Shown one piece after another: positions 34,770 through 43,395 of a stretch of 64,000 nucleotides of DNA (positions are counted from its first letter, which is position 1; each line of letters opens with the position of its first letter). This DNA comes from Luteimonas salinisoli (GTDB taxonomy: Bacteria > Pseudomonadota > Gammaproteobacteria > Xanthomonadales > Xanthomonadaceae), in NCBI RefSeq assembly GCF_013425525.1, contig NZ_JACCKA010000095.1, positions 1 to 64,000 on the forward strand. The letters are read 5' to 3'. Made by a program: the position numbers and the translations under genes. Below the pieces are notes generated by a model, which worked only from the letters and a program-made list of their open reading frames with translations, had not been told where the DNA came from and did no database searches.

Positions 34770-36654
34770 GCCCGCGCCGTCCGCCGGCGCGCAGCGATGG
34801 CTGGCGCTGTTGCTGGCCGCGGCGCCGCTGCTGGCGGCTGCGCAAGGCTATACCGCGCTGCCGCAGGAGCGCAGCGATCGCGACGACGAACCGGCCGCCG
34901 CTGAAGCCGCCGCGCCGCCGCCACCGGTGCTGACGAACCTGCCGGCGCGCCAGCGGCGCAGCCTCAACGGCGAATGGCAGGCGCTGGTGGATCCCTACGC
35001 CTCCGGTATCGGCGAGTGGAAGGCGGTGTGGAAGGACCGCACCGCGAGCGCCCACGACGACTTCTACGAATACGGGTTCGATGACGACGTCACCCTGGAG
35101 GTGCCGGGCGATTTCAACACCCAGCGGCCGGAACTGATGTATCTGGAAGGCTCGGTCTGGTATCGCAAGGCGTTCGAATACGACGCCGCCGCCGCGCGCC
35201 GCGAAGGGCGCCGGCTGTTCGTCCACTTCGGCGGCGCCAACTACCGCGCGGACGTGTTCCTCAACGGCGAGAAGCTCGGCAGCCACGAGGGCGGGTTCAC
35301 GCCGTTCCAGTTCGAGCTGACCGAACGCGTGCGTGACGGCAAGAACCGCCTGCTGGTGCACGTCGACAACGAACGGCGCAAGGACGGCATCCCGGCGCAG
35401 GGCTTCGACTGGTTCAACTACGGCGGCCTGACCCGCGACGTGGACCTGGTGGAAACGCCGGCGACCTACGTCCAGGACTACTTCATCCAGCTGGCACCGG
35501 ACTCGCTGCGACGCGTCGACGGCTGGGTCCGTGTGGCCGGCAGTGCGCCGCGACAGCCGGTGCGCGTGCGCATTCCAGAACTGGGCGTGGACGTGCGCGC
35601 GCAGGCCGGCGCCGACGGCCGTGCGCGCATCCGCTTCGAGGCGCCGTTCGAGCCGTGGTCGCCGGAGCGGCCCAAGCTGTATCGCGTGCACGTCTCCACG
35701 CCCGACGACGCGCTGGAGGAGGACATCGGCTTCCGCAGCATCGCCGTGCGCGGGGACGAGATCCTGCTCAACGGTGAATCGGTGTTCCTGCGCGGCGTCA
35801 ACCTGCACGAGGAGATCGACGGCCGCCGCGCGTATTCCGAGGCCGACGCGCGCCGCCTGCTCGAGCAGGCGCGACAGCTGGGCGCCAACTTCCTGCGCCT
35901 GGCGCACTACCCGCACAACGAGCACCTGGTGCGCCTGGCAGACCGCATGGGACTGCTGCTGTGGCAGGAACTCCCGGTCTACCAGGGCATCGACTTCGCC
36001 GACCCCGACATGCGCGCCAGGCTGGATGCGATGCTGGCCGAGATGATCGGCCGCGACCGCAACCGCGCCGCTGTGGTGCTGTGGGGCATCGCCAACGAGA
36101 CGTCCTCCAGCCCCGAGCGCGACGCGGCGCTGGCGGCGCTGGCGCAGCGCAGCCGCCGGCTCGATCCCACCCGCCTGGTCGGTGCGGCGCTCTACGGGCC
36201 GGGCTTCGACGGCAACACCCTGACGGTCGGCGATCCGCTGGTCGACGCACTCGACGTGGTCGGCGTCAACGAATATTTCGGCTGGTACACGCCCTGGCCG
36301 GTCGAACCCGAGCAGGCGGTGTGGACGCCGTTCGGCAAGCCGCTGCTGATCACCGAATTCGGCGCCGAGGCGCGCCACGGCCATCGCGGCAGCGAAGACA
36401 CCGCCAGCGCCTGGAGCGAGGATTTCCAGGCGGCGTTCTATCGCAAGCAGCTGCGCATGCTGGCCGGCGTCCCGTTCCTGCGCGGCGTCGCGCCCTGGGT
36501 GCTGGCCGACTTCCGCTCGCCGGTGCGCCTGCACCCGTTCCAGCGCGGCGCGCACGGACACGGGTATAACCGCAAGGGGCTGCTGTCCGAACATGGTGAG
36601 CGCAAGCAGGCCTGGCAGGTGATCCACGACTACTACGAGGAGGTGCGACCGTGA
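34753..36654 (+). CDS. GH2 family glycosidase (beta-galactosidase or beta-glucuronidase type)
   Basis: A 633-residue GH2 enzyme. Signal peptide in the first 30 residues; a jelly-roll sugar-binding domain (about 75-230, SVWYRKAFEY, FVHFGGANYRADVFLNGEKLG); an immunoglobulin-like domain; and a TIM barrel with GIANETSS (acid/base Glu449) and LLITEFGAEA (nucleophile Glu535). It is short compared with LacZ and lacks the extra C-terminal domains. A GH2 enzyme is not a standard part of described xyloglucan loci in Xanthomonas as I know them, so it may remove galactose, galacturonic acid or arabinose substituents. It starts 17 bp inside the GH74 gene and overlaps the next gene by one base. Confidence 0.85.
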   Translation: MAIRARPAPSAGAQRWLALLLAAAPLLAAAQGYTALPQERSDRDDEPAAAEAAAPPPPVLTNLPARQRRSLNGEWQALVDPYASGIGEWKAVWKDRTASAHDDFYEYGFDDDVTLEVPGDFNTQRPELMYLEGSVWYRKAFEYDAAAARREGRRLFVHFGGANYRADVFLNGEKLGSHEGGFTPFQFELTERVRDGKNRLLVHVDNERRKDGIPAQGFDWFNYGGLTRDVDLVETPATYVQDYFIQLAPDSLRRVDGWVRVAGSAPRQPVRVRIPELGVDVRAQAGADGRARIRFEAPFEPWSPERPKLYRVHVSTPDDALEEDIGFRSIAVRGDEILLNGESVFLRGVNLHEEIDGRRAYSEADARRLLEQARQLGANFLRLAHYPHNEHLVRLADRMGLLLWQELPVYQGIDFADPDMRARLDAMLAEMIGRDRNRAAVVLWGIANETSSSPERDAALAALAQRSRRLDPTRLVGAALYGPGFDGNTLTVGDPLVDALDVVGVNEYFGWYTPWPVEPEQAVWTPFGKPLLITEFGAEARHGHRGSEDTASAWSEDFQAAFYRKQLRMLAGVPFLRGVAPWVLADFRSPVRLHPFQRGAHGHGYNRKGLLSEHGERKQAWQVIHDYYEEVRP

Positions 36655-38609
36655 TGCGGCGTTCGAGCTGGATCGTGTTGCTGCTGTCGCTGGTCGCAAT
36701 CGCGGCGCAGGCGCAGGCGCAGGCGCAGGCGCAGGCGCAGGTGGAGCTGCCGCTGCTGTTCTCCGACGGCGCGGTGCTGCAGCGCGACCGGCCGCTGCCG
36801 GTCTGGGGCTGGGCGGCGCCGGGCACCGCGGTGCGGGTCGCTTTAGACGGACGACAGGCCGATGCGGTGGCGGACGCCGACGGCCGCTGGTCCACGGTGC
36901 TGCCGGCGCATGCCGCGGGCGGGCCGTTCGAGATCACGGTGACCGCCGGCGACGAGACGGTCACCGTGCGCGACGTGCTGGTCGGCGACGTGTGGCTGGC
37001 CTCCGGCCAGTCGAACATGGAGTGGCCGCTGCTGCAGACCGAGGATGCCGAGGCCGAGATCGCGCGCGCCGACGATCCGCTGATCCGGCATTTCAAGGTG
37101 CCGAAGTCGTGGGCGGAAGCGCCGCAGGCGCGGCTGGGCGGCGGCGCCTGGGCCGCGGCCTCGCCGCAGACCGTCGGCGACTTCTCCGCGGTCGGCTACC
37201 ACTTCGCGCGCGAACTGCGCGCCGCCACCGGGGTGCCGGTCGGCATCATCGACAGCACCTGGGGCGGCAGCGCGATCGAGGCCTGGATGGACGCCGACAT
37301 GCTCGGCCTGGACGCCGCCGCGCTGGCGGAAAAGATGCGCGGCAAGCGCGAGGCGGACGCCGAAGTGGAAGCGCGCACGCGCGGCCTGATCGCGGGCTGG
37401 CCCGAGACCGCCGCCGGCGGAGCCGAACTGGCCGTGGCCGAACTGGATACCGGCGACTGGGCCGACATCGAGGTGCCGGCGATCTGGGAAGCGCAGGGCT
37501 ATGCCGGCATGGACGGCGAGGCCTGGTACCGCACCACGTTCGAACTGAGCGCCGGCGAGGCCGCGGCCGGCGTGACCCTGGGCCTGGGCCAGATCGACGA
37601 TAGCGACCGCGCCTGGGTCAACGGTCAGCCGGTCGGCGGCATGGACAACGCCTGGAACACGCCGCGCGAGTACCCGGTGCCCGCGGCGGCGCTGCGTGCA
37701 GGCACGAATACTCTCGCGGTGCGGGTCACCGACACCGGCGGCGGTGGCGGCATCGCCGGCAGCGCGGACCAGCTGTACGTGGCGCCGGCCGGCGGCGCGC
37801 GGCGTCCGCTTGCCGGCGAGTGGAAGTTCCGCACCACCGCCGTCACCGTCTCGCTGCTGGACGACAAGAACCGGATCGGCACCCTGCTGTACAACGCCAT
37901 GATCCGCCCGCTGCAGCCGTATCCGCTGCGCGGCGCGATCTGGTACCAGGGCGAGACCAACGCCTCGCCCGAAGGCGCCTGGCGCTACCGCGAGCAGTTC
38001 GCTGACATGATCCGCGGCTGGCGCGGCGACTGGAATGCGCCGGAACTGCCCTTCCTCTGGGCGCAGCTGGCCAGTTTCGTTTCCGACGGCGACCGCACGG
38101 ATGCCGAAGGCCGCGTGCTCGAAAGCCCGTGGGCGGTGCTGCGCGAGTCGCAGACGGCGACGCTGGCGCTGCCGGCCACCGCACAGGCGGTGACGATCGA
38201 CGTCGGCGACGCGCACGACATCCACCCGCGCGACAAGCGAACGGTCGGCCGTCGCCTGGCGCTGGCGGCCCGCCATGTCGCCCATGGCGAAGACCTGGTG
38301 TTCTCCGGGCCGGTTTACCGCGCGGTCGCGATCGAGGGCGACCGCGCCGTGCTGCGTTTCGACCTGCAGGGCAGTTCGCTGGCGGTGCGCGGCGGAGGCG
38401 AGGCGGTGCATGGCTTCGAGATCGCCGGCGCCGACCGCCTGTTCCATCCGGCGCAGGCGCGGATCGCCGACGACGCCGTCGTGGTGCGGAGCGACGCGGT
38501 GCCGGCGCCTGTCGCGGTCCGCTACGCCTGGCGCGACAACCCCGAAGACGCCGACCTGGTCAACCGCGAGGGCCTGCCGGCCTCGCCGTTCCGTACCGCA
38601 GAGTGGTGA
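36654..38609 (+). CDS. Xyloglucan acetylesterase-like (CE20-type, SGNH fold)
   Basis: A 651-residue exported esterase. After a signal peptide containing six GCGCAG repeats (Ala-Gln repeats) comes an SGNH domain with [11 protein letters not shown] (Ser120) and, near the C-terminus, [10 protein letters not shown] (Asp-His), the catalytic set of sialate-O-acetylesterase-like enzymes. A carbohydrate-binding-like insertion domain ([28 protein letters not shown]) interrupts the fold. In Xanthomonas xyloglucan loci the corresponding gene is the founding CE20 acetylesterase, which removes acetyl groups from xyloglucan side chains. ATG at 36654 overlaps the GH2 stop by one base (GTG at 36651 is an alternative). 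Confidence 0.82.
   Translation: MRRSSWIVLLLSLVAIAAQAQAQAQAQAQVELPLLFSDGAVLQRDRPLPVWGWAAPGTAVRVALDGRQADAVADADGRWSTVLPAHAAGGPFEITVTAGDETVTVRDVLVGDVWLASGQSNMEWPLLQTEDAEAEIARADDPLIRHFKVPKSWAEAPQARLGGGAWAAASPQTVGDFSAVGYHFARELRAATGVPVGIIDSTWGGSAIEAWMDADMLGLDAAALAEKMRGKREADAEVEARTRGLIAGWPETAAGGAELAVAELDTGDWADIEVPAIWEAQGYAGMDGEAWYRTTFELSAGEAAAGVTLGLGQIDDSDRAWVNGQPVGGMDNAWNTPREYPVPAAALRAGTNTLAVRVTDTGGGGGIAGSADQLYVAPAGGARRPLAGEWKFRTTAVTVSLLDDKNRIGTLLYNAMIRPLQPYPLRGAIWYQGETNASPEGAWRYREQFADMIRGWRGDWNAPELPFLWAQLASFVSDGDRTDAEGRVLESPWAVLRESQTATLALPATAQAVTIDVGDAHDIHPRDKRTVGRRLALAARHVAHGEDLVFSGPVYRAVAIEGDRAVLRFDLQGSSLAVRGGGEAVHGFEIAGADRLFHPAQARIADDAVVVRSDAVPAPVAVRYAWRDNPEDADLVNREGLPASPFRTAEW
36705..36740. repeat. 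Six tandem GCGCAG hexanucleotides in a signal peptide
   Basis: Exact 6-bp repeat encoding alternating Ala-Gln residues at the signal peptidase region of the acetylesterase. Changes in copy number keep the reading frame and alter only the length of the cleavage region. Confidence 0.9.
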
Positions 38610-38614
38610 ACCGA

Positions 38615-40465
38615 ATGACGAAGACGATCCCCGTTGCTGCCCCCATCGCTGCCCCGCCTCACGCCGTAGAGCGGAGCTCGCTCCGCTGCTCTCGGCTCCG
38701 GAGCCCGCGCAGCGGAGCAAGCTCCGCTCTACGGGGGGGGAGCAGGCCTTCGCGGAAATGGAACGCCTTCCTGGGTGCCCGGGGCCTTGCCGGCGTGCTG
38801 CTCGCCATGCTGCTCGCAGGCTGCGGCGGCAGACAAGCCGCGGACGACGATGCGAGCGCCGAAACCGCCGCCCCCGCGTCGGCCAGCGGGCAGGCCAGCA
38901 CCGAGGCACCGAGCGGGCAGACCGCCACCGAAGCGCCGATCCCGCAGCTGGTCACCGAGAACGGCCGCCACGCGCTGCTGGTCGACGGCGCGCCGTTCCT
39001 GATCCTCGGCGGCCAGGTCAACAACTCCAGCAACTACCCGGCCGCGCTGGACATGGTCTGGCCGGCCATGGATGCGCTCGGGCCCAACACGGTGATGGTG
39101 CCGATCGCCTGGGAGCAGGTCGAGCCGGTCGAGGGCGAATTCGACTTCTCCTTCGTCGATACCCTGCTGACGCAGGCGCGCGAGCGCGAACTGCGGCTGG
39201 TGCTGCTGTGGTTCGCGACTTGGAAGAACAATGGCCCGAACTACGCGCCGGCCTGGGTCAAGCTGGACAACGAGCGCTTCCCGCGCGTGATCACCGCCGA
39301 GGGCGAGACGCTGAACTCGCTGTCGCCGCTGGCCCCGAGCACGCTGGAGGCCGACACCAAGGCGTTCGTCCAGCTGATGCGTCACCTGAAGCAGGCCGAT
39401 CCGCAGCGCACCGTGATCATGGTGCAGCCGCAGAACGAGCCCGGCACCTACGGCGCCCCGCGCGACTTCTCGCCGCTGGCGCAGCGCGTGTTCGACGGTC
39501 CGGTGCCCGAGGCCTTGGCGGCGGGGCTGGACCGGGAGCCCGGCACCTGGCGCGAGGTGTTCGGCGACGACGCCGACGAGTTCTTCCACGCCTGGCACGT
39601 GGCGCACTACATCGACCAGGTGGCGGCCGCCGGCAAGGCCGAATACCCGCTGCCGATGTACGTCAATGGCGCGCTGCGCGATCCGTTCGACCCGGGCCTG
39701 CCGGGCCAGTACGAAAGCGGCGGCCCGACCGACAATGTGCTCGACATCTACAAGCTCGCCGCGCCCAACATCGACCTGCTGGCGCCGGACATCTACATGC
39801 GCGAGTACGAGAAGTACACCACCGTGCTGGAGCGCTATTCGCGGCCGGACAACGCGCTGTTCGTCGCCGAGACCGGCAACGATACCCCGTACGCGCGCTT
39901 CTTCTTCTCCGCGCTCGGACAGCAGGCGATCGGCTGGGCGCCGTTCGGCATCGACTACACCAGGTACTCGAACTGGCCGCTGGGCGCCAAGCGCCTGGAC
40001 GAGGAGACGCTGGCGCCGTTCGCGCTGAACTACGCGCTGACGCGGCCGATCGCGCGGCTGCTGGCCGAGAGGAGTTTTCAGGGCAAGGTGCACGGCACCG
40101 CCGAGCAGCCCGGGCAGCCGGTGCAGCTGCTCGAGCTCAACGCGCGCTGGAACGCCTCGGTCATGTACGGCGTGCCGCAGTTCTGGTTCCAGGGCGAGGC
40201 GCCGGGCAACCCGGAACCGATCGGTGCGGCGCTGATCGTCGAACTCGGGCCGGACGAGTTTCTGGTCACCGGCTATCACGCGCGGGTGACGATATTCCCC
40301 GCCGACGAGACGGTGAACATGATCTACGACCGGGTGGAGGAAGGGACCTACGACGAGGACGGCCAATGGCGGTTCCAGCGCGTCTGGAACGGCGACCAGA
40401 CCGACTACGGCCTGAACTTTTCCAGCGCCGTGCAGCTGCTGCGCGTGAAGCTGGCGGAATTTTGA
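38615..40465 (+). CDS. GH35 beta-galactosidase (lipoprotein)
   Basis: A 616-residue enzyme. The TIM barrel contains the GH35 residues VQPQNEPG (acid/base Glu275) and FVAETGND (nucleophile Glu419), and a C-terminal beta-domain follows. It removes beta-galactose from xyloglucan side chains. The N-terminus is odd: the only in-frame ATG (38615) gives a 69-residue leader before the lipobox Cys70 ([10 protein letters not shown]), and residues about 17-41 are translated from a REP palindrome. The motif [20 protein letters not shown], which starts the catalytic domain, begins near residue 112. The gene starts 5 bp after the CE20 gene and is followed after 20 bp by GH31. Confidence 0.9.
   Translation: MTKTIPVAAPIAAPPHAVERSSLRCSRLRSPRSGASSALRGGSRPSRKWNAFLGARGLAGVLLAMLLAGCGGRQAADDDASAETAAPASASGQASTEAPSGQTATEAPIPQLVTENGRHALLVDGAPFLILGGQVNNSSNYPAALDMVWPAMDALGPNTVMVPIAWEQVEPVEGEFDFSFVDTLLTQARERELRLVLLWFATWKNNGPNYAPAWVKLDNERFPRVITAEGETLNSLSPLAPSTLEADTKAFVQLMRHLKQADPQRTVIMVQPQNEPGTYGAPRDFSPLAQRVFDGPVPEALAAGLDREPGTWREVFGDDADEFFHAWHVAHYIDQVAAAGKAEYPLPMYVNGALRDPFDPGLPGQYESGGPTDNVLDIYKLAAPNIDLLAPDIYMREYEKYTTVLERYSRPDNALFVAETGNDTPYARFFFSALGQQAIGWAPFGIDYTRYSNWPLGAKRLDEETLAPFALNYALTRPIARLLAERSFQGKVHGTAEQPGQPVQLLELNARWNASVMYGVPQFWFQGEAPGNPEPIGAALIVELGPDEFLVTGYHARVTIFPADETVNMIYDRVEEGTYDEDGQWRFQRVWNGDQTDYGLNFSSAVQLLRVKLAEF
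38665..38735. repeat. Double REP palindrome inside the GH35 coding sequence
   Basis: GTAG-headed inverted pair (AGCGGAGC TC GCTCCGCT and AGCGGAGC AA GCTCCGCT CTAC) in the 5' part of the GH35 gene. It is translated in frame without a stop in the predicted leader. Confidence 0.85.
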
Positions 40466-40485
40466 ACACTGATGGGAGTGGAACC

Positions 40486-43359
40486 ATGAGACATACGAAC
40501 TGGCTGGCGCTGCCGCTGGCTGCGCTGCTGTCAGCCTGCGGTGCGGAAGGCGCATCGCAGCGGTACCAGACCACCGACCAGGGCGTGGTGGTGCGGCCCG
40601 TCGCCGAGGGTGCGGCCGCCGTACGCCTGCAGGTGGTGAGCGAGCGCATCGTTCGCGTCAGCGCCGATCCCGAGGGCGCATTCGAGCGCACGCCCAGCCT
40701 GATGCGGGTGGAGGACGCGGGCGCCGCGCCGGCGTTCGAGGTCGCCGAGGCCGACGGCGCGGTGCGGTTGAGCACCGCGCAGGTCACCGCGGAGGTCTCG
40801 CTGCAGGACGGCCGGGTGCGCTTCCTCGACAGCGACGGCCAGCAGATCCTCGCCGAGGTCGCGAGCGGCCGCGGCTTCGAGCCGCTGGAGGTGGAGGGCG
40901 AGCCGTATTTCAGCATCCGCCAGCGCTTCGAGTCGCCCGCCGACGAGGCGATCTACGGTACCGGCCAGCACCAGCAGGGCTGGGTGAACCTCAAGGGCCG
41001 CGACGTCGAGTTGCTGCAGCACAACATCGACAACGCGGTGCCGTTCCTGGTCTCCAGCCGCAACTACGGCCTGCTGTGGGATAGCAACGCGATCACCCGC
41101 TTGGGCGATCCGCGCGGCCTGCAGCCGCTGCCGCAGAGCCTGAAGCTGTACGACGCCAACGGCGAGGAGGGCGCGCTGACCGCGCGCTACTCGGTCGACG
41201 GCGAGCTGAAGCTCGAGCGTCGCGAGTCCGAGGTCGACTACCAGTACATCAAGGACCTGGAGAATTTCCCCGAGGCGCTGAAGGGCGGCGACGGCCGGGT
41301 GCAGGCGAGCTGGGAGGGCGCGATCGAGGCGCTCTCGCCGGGCCGCCATACCTTCTCGCTGTACGGCAGCGAATACATCAAGCTGTGGATCGACGACGAG
41401 CTGGTCATCGACCGCTGGCGGCAGAACTGGAATCCGTGGCACCACGAGTTCGCGCTGCAGATGCAGCCCGGCGAGCGCCACCGGCTGCGGATCGAGTGGG
41501 ACCTGATCGACCCCAGCTACATCGCCCTGCTGCACCGCGACCCGCTGCCGGAGGACGAGGCCGGCGACCTGTCGCTGTGGTCCGAGGCCGACCAGTTCAT
41601 CGACTACTACTTCGTCGCCGGCGACTCCGCCGATGAGGTGATCGCCGGCTACCGCGCTCTGACCGGCAAGGCTGTGCTGCTGCCGAAATCGGCCTACGGC
41701 TTCTGGCAGAGCCGCGAGCGCTACAAGACCCAGGACGAGCTGCTCGACGTGCTGGCCGAGTACCGCCGCCGCGAGCTGCCGATCGACAACATCGTGCAGG
41801 ACTGGTCGTACTGGCCGGAGGACGCCTGGGGCTCGCACGATTTCGATGCCGCGCGCTTCCCCGATCCGAAGGGCATGGTCGACCGGGTGCACGCACAGAA
41901 CGCGCGGGTGATGATCTCGGTCTGGCCGAAGTTCTATCCGCAGACCGAGCACTACAGGGAACTCGACGCCAAGGGATACATCTACAAGCGCAACGTCGAA
42001 GTCGGCGAGAAGGACTGGATCGGCGAAGGCTATCTGAGCTCGTTCTACGATCCGTATGCCCCGGAGGCGCAGGCGATCTACTGGCGCCAGCTCGACGACA
42101 AGCTGAATTCGCTGGGCTTCGATGCCTGGTGGCTGGACGCGACCGAGCCCGACCTGCATTCCAATCTCGACGTGGAGGAGCGCAAGGCGCGCACCACGCC
42201 GACCGCGCTCGGGCCCTCGGCGGAGTTCTTCAACTCCTATTCGCTGCCGCACGCCGAGGGCGTGTACCGCGGCGATCGCGCCGCGGACCCCGACAAGCGG
42301 GTATTCATCCTCTCGCGCAAGGCGTTCGCAGGGAGCCAGCGTGCGGCGACCGCGCTGTGGAGCGGCGACGTGGTCTCGCGCTGGGACGACCTGCGCGAGC
42401 AGGTCGCCGCCGGCGTCAACACCTCGATGGCCGGGCTGCCCAACTGGACCTTCGACATCGGCGGCTTCGCGGTGGAGAAGCGCTACGAGAACCAGGACCC
42501 GGCGCACCTGCCGGAATGGCGCGAGCTCAACACCCGCTGGTTCCAGTTCGGCGCGTTCGTGCCGCTGTTCCGCTCGCACGGGCAGTTCCCGCACCGCGAA
42601 CTCTGGAACATCGCCCCGGCCGGCACGCCGTACCACGACAGCATGGCGTACTACCTCAGGCTGCGCTATGCGCTGATGCCCTACATCTACACCCTGGCCG
42701 GCGATACCTACCACCGCGACGGCAGCATCATGCGCGCGCTGGCGATGGACTTCCCGGACGATCCCGAGGTGCGCGACATCAACGACCAGTACCTGTTCGG
42801 TCCTGCGTTCCTGGTCAGCCCAGTCGGCGAGTTCGGCGCCACCAGCCGCCCGGTGTACCTGCCGGCCGGCAGCGCCTGGTACGACTTCTACAGCGGCCGG
42901 CGCTTCGATGGCGGCCAGCGCATCGACGCCGACGCGCCGCTGCAGCGGATGCCGCTGTTCGTGCGCGCCGGCGCCATCGTGCCGAGCGGCCCGGTGCAGC
43001 AGTACGTCGACGAGCGGCCGGATGCGCCGCTGACCCTGACCGTGTACACCGGCGCCGATGGCGCGTTCTCGCTCTACGAGGACGACGGCGACAGCTACGA
43101 CTACGAGCAGGGGCGGTTCAGTCGCATTCCGCTGACTTGGAACGAGGACGCCGGCGAGCTGTCGATCGGCGCGCGCGAGGGCGGCTTCCCCGGCATGCAG
43201 GCGCAGCGCGAGTTCCGGGTGCGTTTCATCGAAGGCCCGCGCGACGATGCCGGCGACCTGGAGCCCGGTGCCGACGTCGTCGTGCAGTACGCGGGCGAGA
43301 CGATCGCCGTGCCGCGCCGCGGAATGACAACCCCGGGACCGGCCGGGCATGATGAATGA
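40486..43359 (+). CDS. GH31 alpha-xylosidase with PA14 domain
   Basis: A 957-residue lipoprotein (ALPLAALLSAC, Cys near residue 18). The N-terminal beta-sandwich is interrupted by a PA14 domain at about 245-370 (DYQYIKDLENFPEALKGGDG, LYGSEYIKLWIDDELVIDRW), a feature of the alpha-xylosidases Xyl31A of Cellvibrio. The barrel has WWLDATEPD (nucleophile Asp551) and WSGDVVSRWDDL (acid/base Asp628); a C-terminal beta-domain follows. It releases alpha-xylose from the non-reducing end of xyloglucan oligosaccharides. ATG at 40486 has TGGGAGTGGAACC upstream. The gene starts 20 bp after GH35. Confidence 0.93.
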   Translation: MRHTNWLALPLAALLSACGAEGASQRYQTTDQGVVVRPVAEGAAAVRLQVVSERIVRVSADPEGAFERTPSLMRVEDAGAAPAFEVAEADGAVRLSTAQVTAEVSLQDGRVRFLDSDGQQILAEVASGRGFEPLEVEGEPYFSIRQRFESPADEAIYGTGQHQQGWVNLKGRDVELLQHNIDNAVPFLVSSRNYGLLWDSNAITRLGDPRGLQPLPQSLKLYDANGEEGALTARYSVDGELKLERRESEVDYQYIKDLENFPEALKGGDGRVQASWEGAIEALSPGRHTFSLYGSEYIKLWIDDELVIDRWRQNWNPWHHEFALQMQPGERHRLRIEWDLIDPSYIALLHRDPLPEDEAGDLSLWSEADQFIDYYFVAGDSADEVIAGYRALTGKAVLLPKSAYGFWQSRERYKTQDELLDVLAEYRRRELPIDNIVQDWSYWPEDAWGSHDFDAARFPDPKGMVDRVHAQNARVMISVWPKFYPQTEHYRELDAKGYIYKRNVEVGEKDWIGEGYLSSFYDPYAPEAQAIYWRQLDDKLNSLGFDAWWLDATEPDLHSNLDVEERKARTTPTALGPSAEFFNSYSLPHAEGVYRGDRAADPDKRVFILSRKAFAGSQRAATALWSGDVVSRWDDLREQVAAGVNTSMAGLPNWTFDIGGFAVEKRYENQDPAHLPEWRELNTRWFQFGAFVPLFRSHGQFPHRELWNIAPAGTPYHDSMAYYLRLRYALMPYIYTLAGDTYHRDGSIMRALAMDFPDDPEVRDINDQYLFGPAFLVSPVGEFGATSRPVYLPAGSAWYDFYSGRRFDGGQRIDADAPLQRMPLFVRAGAIVPSGPVQQYVDERPDAPLTLTVYTGADGAFSLYEDDGDSYDYEQGRFSRIPLTWNEDAGELSIGAREGGFPGMQAQREFRVRFIEGPRDDAGDLEPGADVVVQYAGETIAVPRRGMTTPGPAGHDE

Positions 43360-43395
43360 CCACCGGTAGACAACCAGAGTCGGGGGAGGGGTTCT

